From contig NZ_JAEPWM010000010.1 of assembly GCF_016654015.1 (NCBI RefSeq), forward strand, positions 1 to 64,000: a stretch of 64,000 bases of DNA, given 5' to 3'. Both the position numbers and the translations under genes were made by a program. Origin of the DNA: Ramlibacter ginsenosidimutans (GTDB taxonomy: Bacteria > Pseudomonadota > Gammaproteobacteria > Burkholderiales > Burkholderiaceae_C). The notes beneath the pieces are model-generated. The model did not search any database, was not told the origin of the DNA, and saw only the letters and a list, made by a program, of their open reading frames with translations. Of the stretch, positions 53,160 to 61,954 are shown piece by piece. Each line of letters opens with the position of its first letter. Position 1 is the first letter of the stretch.

Positions 53160-54053
53160 TCAGGCTGCGCCAGGCGCCGGTGCGCGCCGGTCCTGCTGGT
53201 CGATGAAGGCGCGCACGATGTCCAACTGCTCCGGGACATTCAGCGCCGGCGCGTGCCCGCAGCCCGGCACCTCCACCACGCGCGTGAGGCCCAGCCGCCC
53301 CGGACCGCGCCTCATCATCTCCGCCGCGGCGTCGGGCAGCACCAGGTCCGAGTCGGCGCCCCGCAGCAGCAGCACGGGAATGCGCAGGCGATCGTAGTGC
53401 GCCCACAGCTCGTAGTCGTCCGGGTGGTCGATGAACTGCCGCACCATCGCCGGGTCGTAGTGCGGCGTCACGCGGCCATCCGGCAGCCGGCGCGTCGAGG
53501 TTTCCGCGAGGCGGCGCCATTGCGCGTCCGACAGCCAGCCGTAGGGCTTGTACACCTGGCGGAAGAACGCTTCGAGCTCGGACACGGTGGCAAACGTCGG
53601 CGGGTTGCCTGCGTAGTTGCGGATCCGGGCTATGGCCGCGGGCGCGAGGCGCGGGGCGTTGTCGTTCAGCACCAGGCTCACGATGCGCTGCTGCATCGCC
53701 GGCTCGACGAGGCCCGATGCACAGACGGTCCCGATCGCGCCGCCCATGGACGTGCCCACCCAGTGCGCGCGTGCCACGCCCAACCGGTCGAACAGTTCGG
53801 CGGCGATCTTCGCGTAGAACGCCAGCTGGTATTCGTGCCCCGGGTCGGGACTCCACTGGCTGTAGCCGCGGCCGATCGTGTCGGGACAAATGACGCGATA
53901 GCGATCGGACAAGGACTCCGCGAGTTCGTCCATGTCGCGGCCGGTGCGCGCGAGGCCATGCCAGGCGATCACCGTCGGCTCGTTGTCACCGCCCCACTCC
54001 GTGTAGTGGATCTCGCGGCCGGCACAGCTCACGTAATTGGAAGTGCATCCCAT
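53160..54053 (-). CDS. Alpha/beta-fold hydrolase
   Basis: This 297-residue hydrolase has the oxyanion segment IAWHGLARTG (near residue 32), the nucleophile elbow GTSMGG (Ser near residue 100) and the acid/base pair in LRGADSDLVLP and VPGCGHAPAL. No signal peptide is seen. The gene lies 10 bp after livM and is probably the last gene of the liv-type operon. It could cleave an ester or amide imported by that system, though the substrate is unknown. Confidence 0.88.
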   Translation of the reverse strand: MGCTSNYVSCAGREIHYTEWGGDNEPTVIAWHGLARTGRDMDELAESLSDRYRVICPDTIGRGYSQWSPDPGHEYQLAFYAKIAAELFDRLGVARAHWVGTSMGGAIGTVCASGLVEPAMQQRIVSLVLNDNAPRLAPAAIARIRNYAGNPPTFATVSELEAFFRQVYKPYGWLSDAQWRRLAETSTRRLPDGRVTPHYDPAMVRQFIDHPDDYELWAHYDRLRIPVLLLRGADSDLVLPDAAAEMMRRGPGRLGLTRVVEVPGCGHAPALNVPEQLDIVRAFIDQQDRRAPAPGAA

Positions 54054-54063
54054 CGCCGTCCCC

Positions 54064-55170
54064 TCAGGTCGTTTGCGCTGGCCTGGCGGCGCGCGGACGC
54101 GCCGAGCGCGGCAGCTGCAGCTCGCGCAGCCGGCCCACCACGCCGCTCGGGAAGTAGTACACCGACAGCACGAACAGCACCCCCAGCCACAACAGCCAGC
54201 GGTCGGGAGACAGCAGGGCCGCCAGCCAGGGCAGTCCCGCGACGGCGTCGCTCGCCAGCCGCAGCAGGTCCTGCAGGTAGCTTTGCGCGACGACGAAAAG
54301 GGCCGAGCCGATTGCCGCTCCGTAGATGGTGCCCATCCCGCCGATCACGACGATCAGCAGCACGTCGAGCATGACTTCGAAGGACAAGGTGGTGTCCGGC
54401 CCGTTGTAGCGAAGCCAGATCGCGAGCATCGCGCCCGCGAGCGTGGCGAACAGCGCCGAGAGCACGCTGGACACGGTGCGGTACACCACGACGCGGTAGC
54501 CGATCGCCTCGGCGCGGAACTCGTTCTCGCGGATCGCCTGCAGCACCCGCCCGAACGGCGAGTTCACCACGCGCAGCATCGCCAGGAACAGCACGATGCA
54601 CAGCACGAACAGCAGGTAGTAGCAGAGCAGCCGGCCGTCCAGCGAGACGCCGAACAGCGGCGTCTCCGAGAACTGGTAGCTGGGAGACAGCAGCTCCGGC
54701 ATCTTGAAGGTGAGGCCGTCCTCGCCGCCCGTGATGTCGGACAGCTGCGAGGCGAGCGTCTGGAACGCCGCCGCGAAGGCCAGCGTGATCATCGAGAAGA
54801 AGATGGCGCGCACGCGCAGCGAGAACAGCCCGATGGCGAGCGCCAGCACGAAGGACAGTGCCAGCGCCGCGACAGTGCCGAGAGCCAGCGCAGACCAGCC
54901 GGGGCCCATGCGCGTCGAAGCGATGGCGACGCCGTACGCGCCGATGCCGAAGAACATCGTGTGCGCGAAGCTCACGATGCCGGTGTAGCCCAGCAGCAGG
55001 TCGAAGCTGGCCACCAGCACGAAGAACACGAGGATCTTGGCCGCGACGTTGAGCGCCTTCACGCCCGGGATGAGGAACGGCGTCAGGGCGAGCGCCACGA
55101 ACAGCAGGACGAGGATGACCGCGAGCACGCGGCTGCGCGGATAGTCGTTGGAAAGGAGCCGGCTCAGCAT
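54064..55170 (-). CDS. livM: Branched-chain amino acid-type ABC permease LivM
   Basis: This 368-residue inner-membrane permease has about ten helices. It shows the family segments FLIPGVKALNVAAKILVF, LLGYTGIVSFAHTMFFGIGAY and a cytoplasmic coupling loop RVLQAIRENEFRAEAIGY. It pairs with LivH to form the channel. The C-terminal part adds helices and a basic tail. The gene is 10 bp after livH. Confidence 0.92.
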   Translation of the reverse strand: MLSRLLSNDYPRSRVLAVILVLLFVALALTPFLIPGVKALNVAAKILVFFVLVASFDLLLGYTGIVSFAHTMFFGIGAYGVAIASTRMGPGWSALALGTVAALALSFVLALAIGLFSLRVRAIFFSMITLAFAAAFQTLASQLSDITGGEDGLTFKMPELLSPSYQFSETPLFGVSLDGRLLCYYLLFVLCIVLFLAMLRVVNSPFGRVLQAIRENEFRAEAIGYRVVVYRTVSSVLSALFATLAGAMLAIWLRYNGPDTTLSFEVMLDVLLIVVIGGMGTIYGAAIGSALFVVAQSYLQDLLRLASDAVAGLPWLAALLSPDRWLLWLGVLFVLSVYYFPSGVVGRLRELQLPRSARPRAARPAQTT

Positions 55171-55180
55171 GGCGCCACCT

Positions 55181-56161
55181 TCACTTCGCGAGCGCGTAGA
55201 CGCCTTGCGGCCGCCACAGCAGGATGGCCATCATCAGCAGGATGTTCGAGAACAGCGCCGCCTTCGGCACGAGAAAGCCGGTGTAGTTGGCCATCAGGCC
55301 GACCAGCAGCGCACCGACCAGCGCGCCGGTCGTGGAGCCCAGGCCGCCGATGATCAGCACCATGAAGATCAGCACGTTCACCTGCGCCCCCATCTGCGGC
55401 ACGACGTTCTGCTGGTACAACCCCCACATCACGCCGCCCAGGCCCGCGAGCGCGCTGCCCACCACGAACACGCCGACGAACAGCACGCGGATGCGGTAGC
55501 CGAGCGACTCCACCATCTCGCGGTCCTGCACGCCGGCGCGGATCAGCAAGCCGATCTTGGTGCGCGCGAGCGTCCACAGCAGCACGCCGAACACGATCGC
55601 GCCCACCACCACGGCGATGAGCCGGTACTTCTCCACCGCGGCATCGCCGAAATAGAGGCTGCCGCGCATGCCCTCGGGCAGCGGCAGCGGGATCTGCTGC
55701 GGGCCCCAGATCACCTTGATCAGCTCCTCGCCGATGATCATCCCGCCCATGGTGATCAGGATCTGCTTGAGGTGGTTGCCGTACACCGGCCGCACGATGA
55801 AGCGCTCGAAGGCGAGCCCGACGGCGGCGGCGACCAGCATCGCAACCACCATGGCGGGCAGCACCGCCAGCAGGTTGCGCCACAGGCTGGCGGACCCGGT
55901 GTAGTCGCCCATCGCGCCGAGCACGCTGGTGGCGACGAAGGCGCCCAGCGCGATGAACACGCCGTGGCCGAAATTGAGGACGTCCATCAGCCCGAACACC
56001 AGCGTCAGGCCCGAGGCGATGATGAAGATGATCATGCCCATCGCGAGTCCCGCGACCGTGAGCGTGACCCAGGTCGAGGGCGAGCCCACGAAGGGCAGCA
56101 CGAGCAGTGCCAGCACCGGCACGAGGGCCAGCGGCTTCCAGTCCAGATCCTTGAGGTTCAT
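55181..56161 (-). CDS. livH: Branched-chain amino acid-type ABC permease LivH
   Basis: This 326-residue permease has eight or so helices and typical LivH motifs: LTLVFGLMDVLNFGHGVFIALGAF and the coupling loop GLLIRAGVQDREMVESLGY. It is somewhat longer at its N-terminus than E. coli LivH. The gene lies 40 bp after livF and just before livM. Confidence 0.92.
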   Translation of the reverse strand: MNLKDLDWKPLALVPVLALLVLPFVGSPSTWVTLTVAGLAMGMIIFIIASGLTLVFGLMDVLNFGHGVFIALGAFVATSVLGAMGDYTGSASLWRNLLAVLPAMVVAMLVAAAVGLAFERFIVRPVYGNHLKQILITMGGMIIGEELIKVIWGPQQIPLPLPEGMRGSLYFGDAAVEKYRLIAVVVGAIVFGVLLWTLARTKIGLLIRAGVQDREMVESLGYRIRVLFVGVFVVGSALAGLGGVMWGLYQQNVVPQMGAQVNVLIFMVLIIGGLGSTTGALVGALLVGLMANYTGFLVPKAALFSNILLMMAILLWRPQGVYALAK

Positions 56162-56201
56162 ACGACCCCCTCGCTTGTGATCGCTGCGCGAACGGCGCCG
56201 C

Positions 56202-56927
56202 TCATAGCGCCAACCCGAGCAGCGACTGCTGCAGTTCCTCGTCGTCCGCCAGGGCCTTCATGGACCCGGCGTGCACGACCACCCCGTTGTCCATCACGGC
56301 CACCGTATCGCCCAGGCGCTTGGCGAAGTTGATGTTCTGTTCGACCAGCAGGATGGTGACCCCCTGGGACTTCAGCTGGGCGAAGGCATCGATCATGTTG
56401 TTGATGATGGCGGGCGCCAGCCCCTTGCTCGGCTCGTCGATGATCAGCAGTTCGCGCGGCTCCACGATGGCACGCGACACGGCGAGCATCTGCTTCTGGC
56501 CGCCCGAGAGCTTGCCGGCCGGGTGGTTCCAGAACTTCTCCACGGCGGGGAAGAGCGAGAAGATCCACTGCAGCCGCGCGCTGTCGATCTGCGCCACGTT
56601 CCTCGCGCCGCGGGCGGCGAGCACCATGTTCTCCTTGACCGTGAGGTCGGCGAAGATGCCCATGTTCTCCGGCACGTAGGCCACGCCCAGGCCGGCGATC
56701 TGCGGCGTCGCCAGTTGCGTGATGTCCTGGCCACCGAACGTCACCCGCCCTTGCGATGCACGCCACAGGCCCATGATGGTCCGCAGCGTCGTGGTCTTGC
56801 CGGCGCCATTGCGTCCGAGCAGCATGGTGAGCTGCCCGCGCGGCACGACCAGGTCCACGCCATGCAGGATGTGGTACGCGGCAATGTGCGTGTGCACGCC
56901 GGACAGCTCGAGCAGGTTCTCGCTCAT
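56202..56927 (-). CDS. livF: ABC transporter ATP-binding protein LivF
   Basis: This 241-residue ATPase has Walker A LLGRNGAGKTTTLRTI, the signature KLSGGQKQML, Walker B LLIIDEPSKGLAP and a switch region LVEQNINFAKRL. It is preceded by a hairpin-rich spacer of about 110 bp separating it from livG, which may reduce its expression relative to livG. LivF and LivG act as a heterodimer. Confidence 0.94.
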   Translation of the reverse strand: MSENLLELSGVHTHIAAYHILHGVDLVVPRGQLTMLLGRNGAGKTTTLRTIMGLWRASQGRVTFGGQDITQLATPQIAGLGVAYVPENMGIFADLTVKENMVLAARGARNVAQIDSARLQWIFSLFPAVEKFWNHPAGKLSGGQKQMLAVSRAIVEPRELLIIDEPSKGLAPAIINNMIDAFAQLKSQGVTILLVEQNINFAKRLGDTVAVMDNGVVVHAGSMKALADDEELQQSLLGLAL

Positions 56928-56937
56928 GGCTGTTCCT

Positions 56938-57021
56938 CCTTCCCCCTCCGGGGGAAGGTCGGAATGGGGGCGCTTGCAGCGGGGAACGCCCCCACCCCTG
57001 CCCTCCCCCAGAGGGGGAGGG
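56938..57021. repeat. Hairpin-rich palindromic element between livG and livF
   Basis: Three consecutive stems are built from C-runs and G-runs: 56940-56957, about 56965-56993 and 57001-57021. This is a REP-like element of a different class from the other two seen in the window. It lies within an operon and could slow RNA decay or attenuate the distal genes. Confidence 0.75.
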
Positions 57022-57036
57022 AGTGATTCGAGTTGC

Positions 57037-57807
57037 TCATGCCGCCTCCTTGGTCACGCCCAGGTAAGCCTCTTGAACGATCGGCGACGCGATCACTTCC
57101 GCCGGCTTGCCATCGGCCACCAGCGTCCCGTTGTGCAGCACGATGATGCGGTCCGCGAGTTCGCGCACCACGTCCATCTTGTGCTCCACCAGCAGGATGG
57201 TCTTGCTCTTGTCCGCCTTCAGGCGCCGGATTAGGTCCAGGATGACGGGGGCTTCCGCGTGGTTCATGCCCGCCGTGGGCTCGTCGAACATGTAGACCTG
57301 CGGCTCCAGCGCCATCAGCAGCGCGACCTCCAGCTTGCGCTGGTCGCCGTGCGGCAGGCTCGCCACCAGTTCGTCCTCCCGGTCCTTCAGCGCGATGGAG
57401 CGCAGCAGTTCGTCGGCGCGCTCGACCAGGTCGGCGTGGTCGCTCCACACGCTCCACAGGTTCATGCCGTGCCGGTGCGTGCCCTCGCGGGTGGCCTGCA
57501 CGGCAAGCCGCACGTTCTCCAGCACCGTGAGCCGCGGAAAGAGGTTGGTGAGCTGGAAGGCGCGGCCCAGCCCGGCGCGCGTGCGCGCGGATGCGGACGT
57601 GCCGGTGAGATCGCGGCCGCCCAGCGTCACGCGTCCCGCCGTCGCCTTCAGCTGCCCCGAGATCAGGTTGAAGTAGGTCGTCTTGCCGGCCCCGTTGGGA
57701 CCGACGATGGCGGTCAGCGTCCCCGGCTCGAACGAGCAGGTGACGCCATTGACGGCGACGTGGCCGCCGAAGCGGACCGTCAGGTCGTGGGTGGCGAGTT
57801 GGGTCAT
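57037..57807 (-). CDS. livG: ABC transporter ATP-binding protein LivG
   Basis: This 256-residue ATPase has Walker A IVGPNGAGKTTYFNLI, an insert with RTRAGLGRAFQLTNLFPRLTV typical of LivG, signature SLPHGDQRKLEVA (the LivG variant lacking the full LSGGQ), Walker B VYMFDEPTAGMNH and switch LLVEHKMDVVREL. It follows the binding-protein gene after a spacer of about 190 bp holding a palindromic repeat. Confidence 0.94.
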   Translation of the reverse strand: MTQLATHDLTVRFGGHVAVNGVTCSFEPGTLTAIVGPNGAGKTTYFNLISGQLKATAGRVTLGGRDLTGTSASARTRAGLGRAFQLTNLFPRLTVLENVRLAVQATREGTHRHGMNLWSVWSDHADLVERADELLRSIALKDREDELVASLPHGDQRKLEVALLMALEPQVYMFDEPTAGMNHAEAPVILDLIRRLKADKSKTILLVEHKMDVVRELADRIIVLHNGTLVADGKPAEVIASPIVQEAYLGVTKEAA

Positions 57808-57851
57808 GGCGCTGCTCGGACGAGGACAGCCGGGAAATGCGGGAGCGGACT

Positions 57852-57960
57852 ACCGGACGCAGAAGTCGCAAAAGAGCGAAAACACGCAAAAGAAGCCGAA
57901 GAAATCCTGGAGGATCCCTTTTGCGTCTTCTGCGTATCCTTTGCGACCTCTGCGTCCGGT
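57852..57960. repeat. 109-bp palindromic element downstream of the liv binding-protein gene
   Basis: Perfect 12-bp outer arms (57852-57863 with 57949-57960) and inner arms GCAGAAGTCGCAAAAG and CTTTTGCGTCTTCTGC with one mismatch. It shares word content and layout with the element at 43703-43822. It lies 37 bp after the binding-protein stop, as expected for an mRNA 3'-end stabiliser in a transporter operon. Confidence 0.85.
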
Positions 57961-57996
57961 GTTGGGCGTTGGATGTCGGGCCTTTGGCCGCGCAAC

Positions 57997-59193
57997 TCAG
58001 CGTTTGTTGCGGATCGGGACCTGCATCTCTTCCGGCTTGATCTCGTGCACGAGCTCCGGCACGCCCCACGCGAAGGCCGGGTCCACCTTGATCTTGAAGT
58101 GGTACATGCTCTGCATGGCCTGGTGGTCTTCCTTGCGGAAGGTCATCTTGCCCTTGGGCGTGTCGAAGGACATGCCCTCCATCGCCGGGATCAGCTTCGC
58201 CGCGCTCGCGTCGCCATTGGTCTTCTTGAGCGCCGTCACCAGCGCCATGGCGGCGGAGAAGCCGCCTGCGGTGAAGAAGTCCGGCGGGGTCTTGAACTCC
58301 TTGTAGTGCATGGAGACGAGTGCCTCGTTGGCCGGATTCTTCGGGATGCCGAAGTAGTAGTAGGTCGCGCCTTCCATTCCCGGGAAGCGCTTGTACGCGG
58401 TCATGGCCGGCAGGATGTTGCCGCCCGTGGCCACTTCGATGCCATAGCGCTTCTGCAGGTCGGCGTCGGCCAGCGCGTTGAAGGGCGGCGTGCCGCCGGC
58501 CCAGACCACCTCGATGATCTTGCGGCCCGGCTTGTCCTTCAGCGCGGCGATCAGCCGCTGGATGCCCGCCGTGAAGTCCGTCGTGGTCATTGGCAGGTAT
58601 TCCTCGTGCACGATCTTGGCGTGGTGCAGCGCGTCCTTGAACGCCTTCACGCCGTCGCGGCCGAACGCGTAGTCCTGCGCCAGCATGCCGACGGACACGT
58701 TGTCCTTGTCCACGGCCACGGCGTTGGAGATCGCGTCCTGCGAGCTGTTGCGGCCCGTGCGGAAGATGTACTTGTTCCACTTGTCGCCCGTGATCGAGTC
58801 GGCGACGGCAGGCTCCACCAGCAGGATCTTCTTGTACTCCTCGGCGACCGGCAGCATCGCGAGCGCGACGCCGGAGGACGTCGGGCCGACCGCGATATCG
58901 GCCTTGTCGTCCGAGTACGCGGCGGCCAGCAGTGACTTGCCGAGGTCCGGCTTGCCCTGGTCGTCCTTCTCGATCAGCACGATCTTCTTGCCCGCGACCA
59001 TCATGGTCCCGCCCGTGGCGTACTCGAGGCCCATCTGCAGCCCGGTCTGCGTCTGCTTGCCGTAGGCCTCCAGCGGGCCCGTGCGGCTGTAGATGTGCGC
59101 GACGCGGATTTCCTTGGACTGCGACCAGGCCAGCGGCGTGGCCAGGGCGGAAGCGGCGAGCGCGGCGACCGCGACCCAGTGTCTTCTTTGCAT
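57997..59193 (-). CDS. ABC transporter substrate-binding protein (branched-chain amino acid/amide family)
   Basis: This 398-residue periplasmic receptor has a signal peptide (RRHWVAVAALAASALATPLAWS) and the LivJ/AmiC type-I fold. It opens KEIRVAHIYSRTGPLEAYG, followed by EKDDQGKPDLGKSLLAAAY and VGPTSSGVALAMLPVAEEY. Its ligand could be a branched amino acid, an amide or an aromatic acid. AGGAGA sits before ATG 59193. A good sigma-54 promoter lies 42 bp upstream. It heads the operon binding protein-livG-livF-livH-livM-hydrolase. Confidence 0.92.
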   Translation of the reverse strand: MQRRHWVAVAALAASALATPLAWSQSKEIRVAHIYSRTGPLEAYGKQTQTGLQMGLEYATGGTMMVAGKKIVLIEKDDQGKPDLGKSLLAAAYSDDKADIAVGPTSSGVALAMLPVAEEYKKILLVEPAVADSITGDKWNKYIFRTGRNSSQDAISNAVAVDKDNVSVGMLAQDYAFGRDGVKAFKDALHHAKIVHEEYLPMTTTDFTAGIQRLIAALKDKPGRKIIEVVWAGGTPPFNALADADLQKRYGIEVATGGNILPAMTAYKRFPGMEGATYYYFGIPKNPANEALVSMHYKEFKTPPDFFTAGGFSAAMALVTALKKTNGDASAAKLIPAMEGMSFDTPKGKMTFRKEDHQAMQSMYHFKIKVDPAFAWGVPELVHEIKPEEMQVPIRNKR

Positions 59194-59234
59194 GGATGTC
59201 TCCTGTTGGATCAGATGGCGAACCGGTCCTCTTA

Positions 59235-59250
59235 TGCAGCGGCCGTGCCA
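59235..59250 (-). promoter_or_regulatory. Sigma-54 (-24/-12) promoter of the liv-type operon
   Basis: The minus strand reads TGGCACGGCCGCTGCA: GG, ten bases, then GC, matching the required -24/-12 spacing, with the full TGGCAC half. The start would be near 59224, about 31 nt before the binding-protein start. The adjacent upstream gene encodes a sigma-54 activator. Confidence 0.8.
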
Positions 59251-59323
59251 GTGCGCAAGTGCTTGTCGCGAAAGGACTTCGCCGCGCTGGCGCGACCGCA
59301 GTGTACGCAGACCAGACAGGAAT

Positions 59324-59361
59324 TTGCCTGCTTTTCGGACATTTGTCCGGATTTCAGGCAA
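59324..59361. promoter_or_regulatory. 38-bp symmetric dyad, probable activator binding site
   Basis: The symmetric layout is TTGCCTG-N5-CGGACA-TT-TGTCCG-N5-CAGGCAA. It is centred about 118 bp upstream of the predicted sigma-54 start, a normal distance for an enhancer site. One arm includes the stop codon of the activator gene. The lack of a T-run argues against a simple terminator. Confidence 0.7.
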
Positions 59362-60808
59362 CCAGCTCCAGCCGTTCGTACAGCTTCGCGCGCGAGATGC
59401 CCAGGAGCCTGGCCGCCGCCAGCTTGTTGCCGCCCGTGGCCGCCAGCGCCGCCTGGATCGCCTGGCGTTCGACCTCCGCCACCTGCTCGGCGAGGGGCCG
59501 CAAGGCGTTCGGGTTGGGCGCCGCGGCCGCGCGCTGCGGCGGTGGCGCGGGCGGCAGGCGTTCGATCCCGGCATCGCGCAGCACGTCCACCAGCACGCGC
59601 TCGTCGATCTGCTGCGAGTCGCTGCGCATCGCGGCCTGCTCCAGCACGTTGCGCAGTTCGCGCGTGTTGCCGCGCCATCGTTGCGAGGAGAGCAAGGCGA
59701 TCGCCGCGGGGTCCAGCTCGAACGGAGCCGTGCCGTTGCGCATCGCGATGTCCTCGATCAGCACCTCGGCGAGCGCGCCGATGTCGGGACCGCGCTCGCG
59801 CAGCGGCGGCACCTTGATCGGCAGGACGTTGAGCCGGTAGTAGAGGTCCTCGCGGAACTTGCCTTCGCGCACCAGCGCCGCCAGGTCGCGCGACGTGGCG
59901 GCGATCACGCGCGCATCGAACGGCACCACCTTGTTCGAGCCCAGCGGTTCGATCTCGCGCTCCTGCAACGCGCGCAGCAGCTTGGGCTGCAGCGCCAGCG
60001 GCATGTCGCCGATCTCATCGAGGAACAGCGTGCCGCCGTCGGCCAGCTTGAACTTGCCGTCGCGCCCGCGCTTGTCTGCGCCGGTGAAGGCGCCCGGCGC
60101 GACTCCGAAGAACTCCGCTTCCAGCAGCGTGTCGGGAATCGCAGCGATGTTGACGCTCACGAAGCTGCCGCGCGATCGCGCCGAGGCGGCGTGGATGGCG
60201 TGCGCCAGCAGTTCCTTGCCGGTGCCGGTCTCGCCCAGCAGGAGCACCGGGCTCGACGATTGCGCCGCCTTGCGCGCCTGCCGCTTCACCTCCACGGCCG
60301 CCGGGCTGCTGCCCACGAAGCTCGCCAAGGTGTACTTGCTGCGGCGTTGCGTGGCGAGTTCGCGCCGTGCATCGTCCAGGTCGCGCTGCAGCTTGGCGAA
60401 CTTGTGGATCAGCGGCTGCAGGTTGGTCTCGGGATGGTCGAACAGCACGATGCCCAGCGCACCGATCACCTGGCCCTGCTCGTCGCGCAGCGGGATGCGG
60501 CTCACGCCGAAGGTGCCGGCCTTGTTCGACAGCAGGTCGAGCAAGATCGGCTTGCCGCTCTCCAGCACACGGTGCATCTGCGTGTTCTGCACGACTTCGG
60601 AGACCGGATGGCCGACGAAATCCTCCACCCGCGCATAGCCGAGGGCGGGCAGGAAGCGCTTGTACTGCTCGTTCACCCACACGACCCGGGCGTCGCGGTC
60701 CACCAGCAGCATGCCTTCGCTGGCGTTGGCAAACAGGTCGAACATGGAGCGTGCGGCGAGCTCCAGGATGCGCTGCCCGTCCAGCGGCAGCGTTGCGTCT
60801 GAACTCAT
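59354..60808 (-). CDS. Sigma-54-dependent transcriptional activator with PAS domain
   Basis: This 484-residue protein has a PAS sensor (about 20-130, with [23 protein letters not shown]), a short coiled linker, an AAA+ domain with Walker [13 protein letters not shown], the sigma-54 contact loop [17 protein letters not shown] and [20 protein letters not shown], and a Fis-type C-terminal helix-turn-helix ([22 protein letters not shown]). All parts needed for activation are intact. It most likely drives the -24/-12 promoter just downstream on the same strand, in response to a compound sensed by PAS. Confidence 0.94.
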   Translation of the reverse strand: MSSDATLPLDGQRILELAARSMFDLFANASEGMLLVDRDARVVWVNEQYKRFLPALGYARVEDFVGHPVSEVVQNTQMHRVLESGKPILLDLLSNKAGTFGVSRIPLRDEQGQVIGALGIVLFDHPETNLQPLIHKFAKLQRDLDDARRELATQRRSKYTLASFVGSSPAAVEVKRQARKAAQSSSPVLLLGETGTGKELLAHAIHAASARSRGSFVSVNIAAIPDTLLEAEFFGVAPGAFTGADKRGRDGKFKLADGGTLFLDEIGDMPLALQPKLLRALQEREIEPLGSNKVVPFDARVIAATSRDLAALVREGKFREDLYYRLNVLPIKVPPLRERGPDIGALAEVLIEDIAMRNGTAPFELDPAAIALLSSQRWRGNTRELRNVLEQAAMRSDSQQIDERVLVDVLRDAGIERLPPAPPPQRAAAAPNPNALRPLAEQVAEVERQAIQAALAATGGNKLAAARLLGISRAKLYERLELVA

Positions 60809-60886
60809 GGGAGGGATGGTAGCGCCCGCTGGAGGCGCTGCCCATGCGGGAAGCCGTGGGGTGCACCGGACGGCCCGGCGCCGGCT

Positions 60887-61846
60887 TCAGGCCATGCCCG
60901 CCTTGAGCATGGTGGCACGCAGCACCTCGAACTCCTCCACGACGAAGGCATCGAAGGCCGGCCCGGCCAGCACCGCGGGTGTCCAGTCGTAGCGCGCCAG
61001 CGCCTCGCGCCAGGTGCGCGTCGCGAGCGCGGCGAGGACCATGTCGGTGACGGCCTTGCGCTGTGCCGCCGTGATGCCGGGCGCGCCGTACACGCCACGC
61101 CAGTTGCCGAGTTCGACGCCTATGCCCTGCTCCTTCAGCGTGGGGACGTCCACTCCGGGCAGGCGCTGCGGCGACGTCACCGCGATCGGCTTCATCCGGC
61201 CGGAGCGGATGAATTCGGCGAACTCGCTGTAGCCGCTGCCGCCAACGGTGACGTAGCCGCCCAGCACCGCCGCGGCCGCCTCGCCGCCGCCGCGGAACGC
61301 CACGTAGTTGATCCGGGACGGATCGACGCCGACCGCGCGGGCGATCATGGCCGCGGCGACGTGCTCGGTCGAGCCGCGCGAGCCGCCGCCCCACTTCACG
61401 CTGCCGGGGTCCTTGCGCAACTGCGCGATCACGTCCGCCAGGCTCCGGAACGGCGAGTTCGCCGGCAGCACGTAGACGTTGTATTCGCTCGTGAGCCGGG
61501 CGATCGGCGTCGCCTGCGACAGGCTCACCGGCGGTTTGCCGCTGAGGATGCCGCCCAGCATCACTGCGCCCATCACCATCAGGGCGTTCGCATCGCCCTG
61601 GCTGCTGTTCACGAAGTGCGCCAGACCCAGCGCGCCGGCGGCGCCGCCGCGGTTGTCGTAGCTCACGCTGTCGGCCCGCCCGGCCTCGACGAGCGCCTGC
61701 CCGAGCGCACGTCCGGTCGCGTCCCAGCCGCCGCCGTAGTTGGCGGGAATGGTGATCCTGAGGCGCGGCGCCGCGCGCGCCGGCAACGGCAAGGCGCCGG
61801 CCACGGCGAGCGCGGCGACGCCCTTGAGGAATCCGTCTCGACGCAT
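60887..61846 (-). CDS. Bug/TctC-family periplasmic solute receptor
   Basis: This 319-residue receptor has a signal peptide (MRRDGFLKGVAALAVAGALP...ARAAP) of twin-Arg-like look and the Bug fold: ITIPANYGGGWDATGRALGQAL, NRGGAAGALGLAHF and a domain-closing FRGGGEAAAAVLGG segment. Bug proteins bind carboxylates for tripartite tricarboxylate transporters and occur as orphans in Burkholderiales. No tctA/tctB genes are adjacent. It is divergent from a TctD/TctE-like two-component system, which suggests sensing or control of an organic acid. Confidence 0.9.
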   Translation of the reverse strand: MRRDGFLKGVAALAVAGALPLPARAAPRLRITIPANYGGGWDATGRALGQALVEAGRADSVSYDNRGGAAGALGLAHFVNSSQGDANALMVMGAVMLGGILSGKPPVSLSQATPIARLTSEYNVYVLPANSPFRSLADVIAQLRKDPGSVKWGGGSRGSTEHVAAAMIARAVGVDPSRINYVAFRGGGEAAAAVLGGYVTVGGSGYSEFAEFIRSGRMKPIAVTSPQRLPGVDVPTLKEQGIGVELGNWRGVYGAPGITAAQRKAVTDMVLAALATRTWREALARYDWTPAVLAGPAFDAFVVEEFEVLRATMLKAGMA

Positions 61847-61954
61847 TCTTCCGGCTCCGGTGTGCAGCGGCCATGTTGCGGCCGCTGCCTGTCATTGCGC
61901 TGTCGGGCGCCTCCGGGAAAGTGCTAGGCTCCCGGCCCGGTTATGGTCGCGGAC

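Noticed and set aside
59324-59361. The dyad after the activator gene as an intrinsic terminator
   Set aside because: The stem is interrupted and no T-run follows on the minus strand; symmetry and position fit a protein-binding site better.
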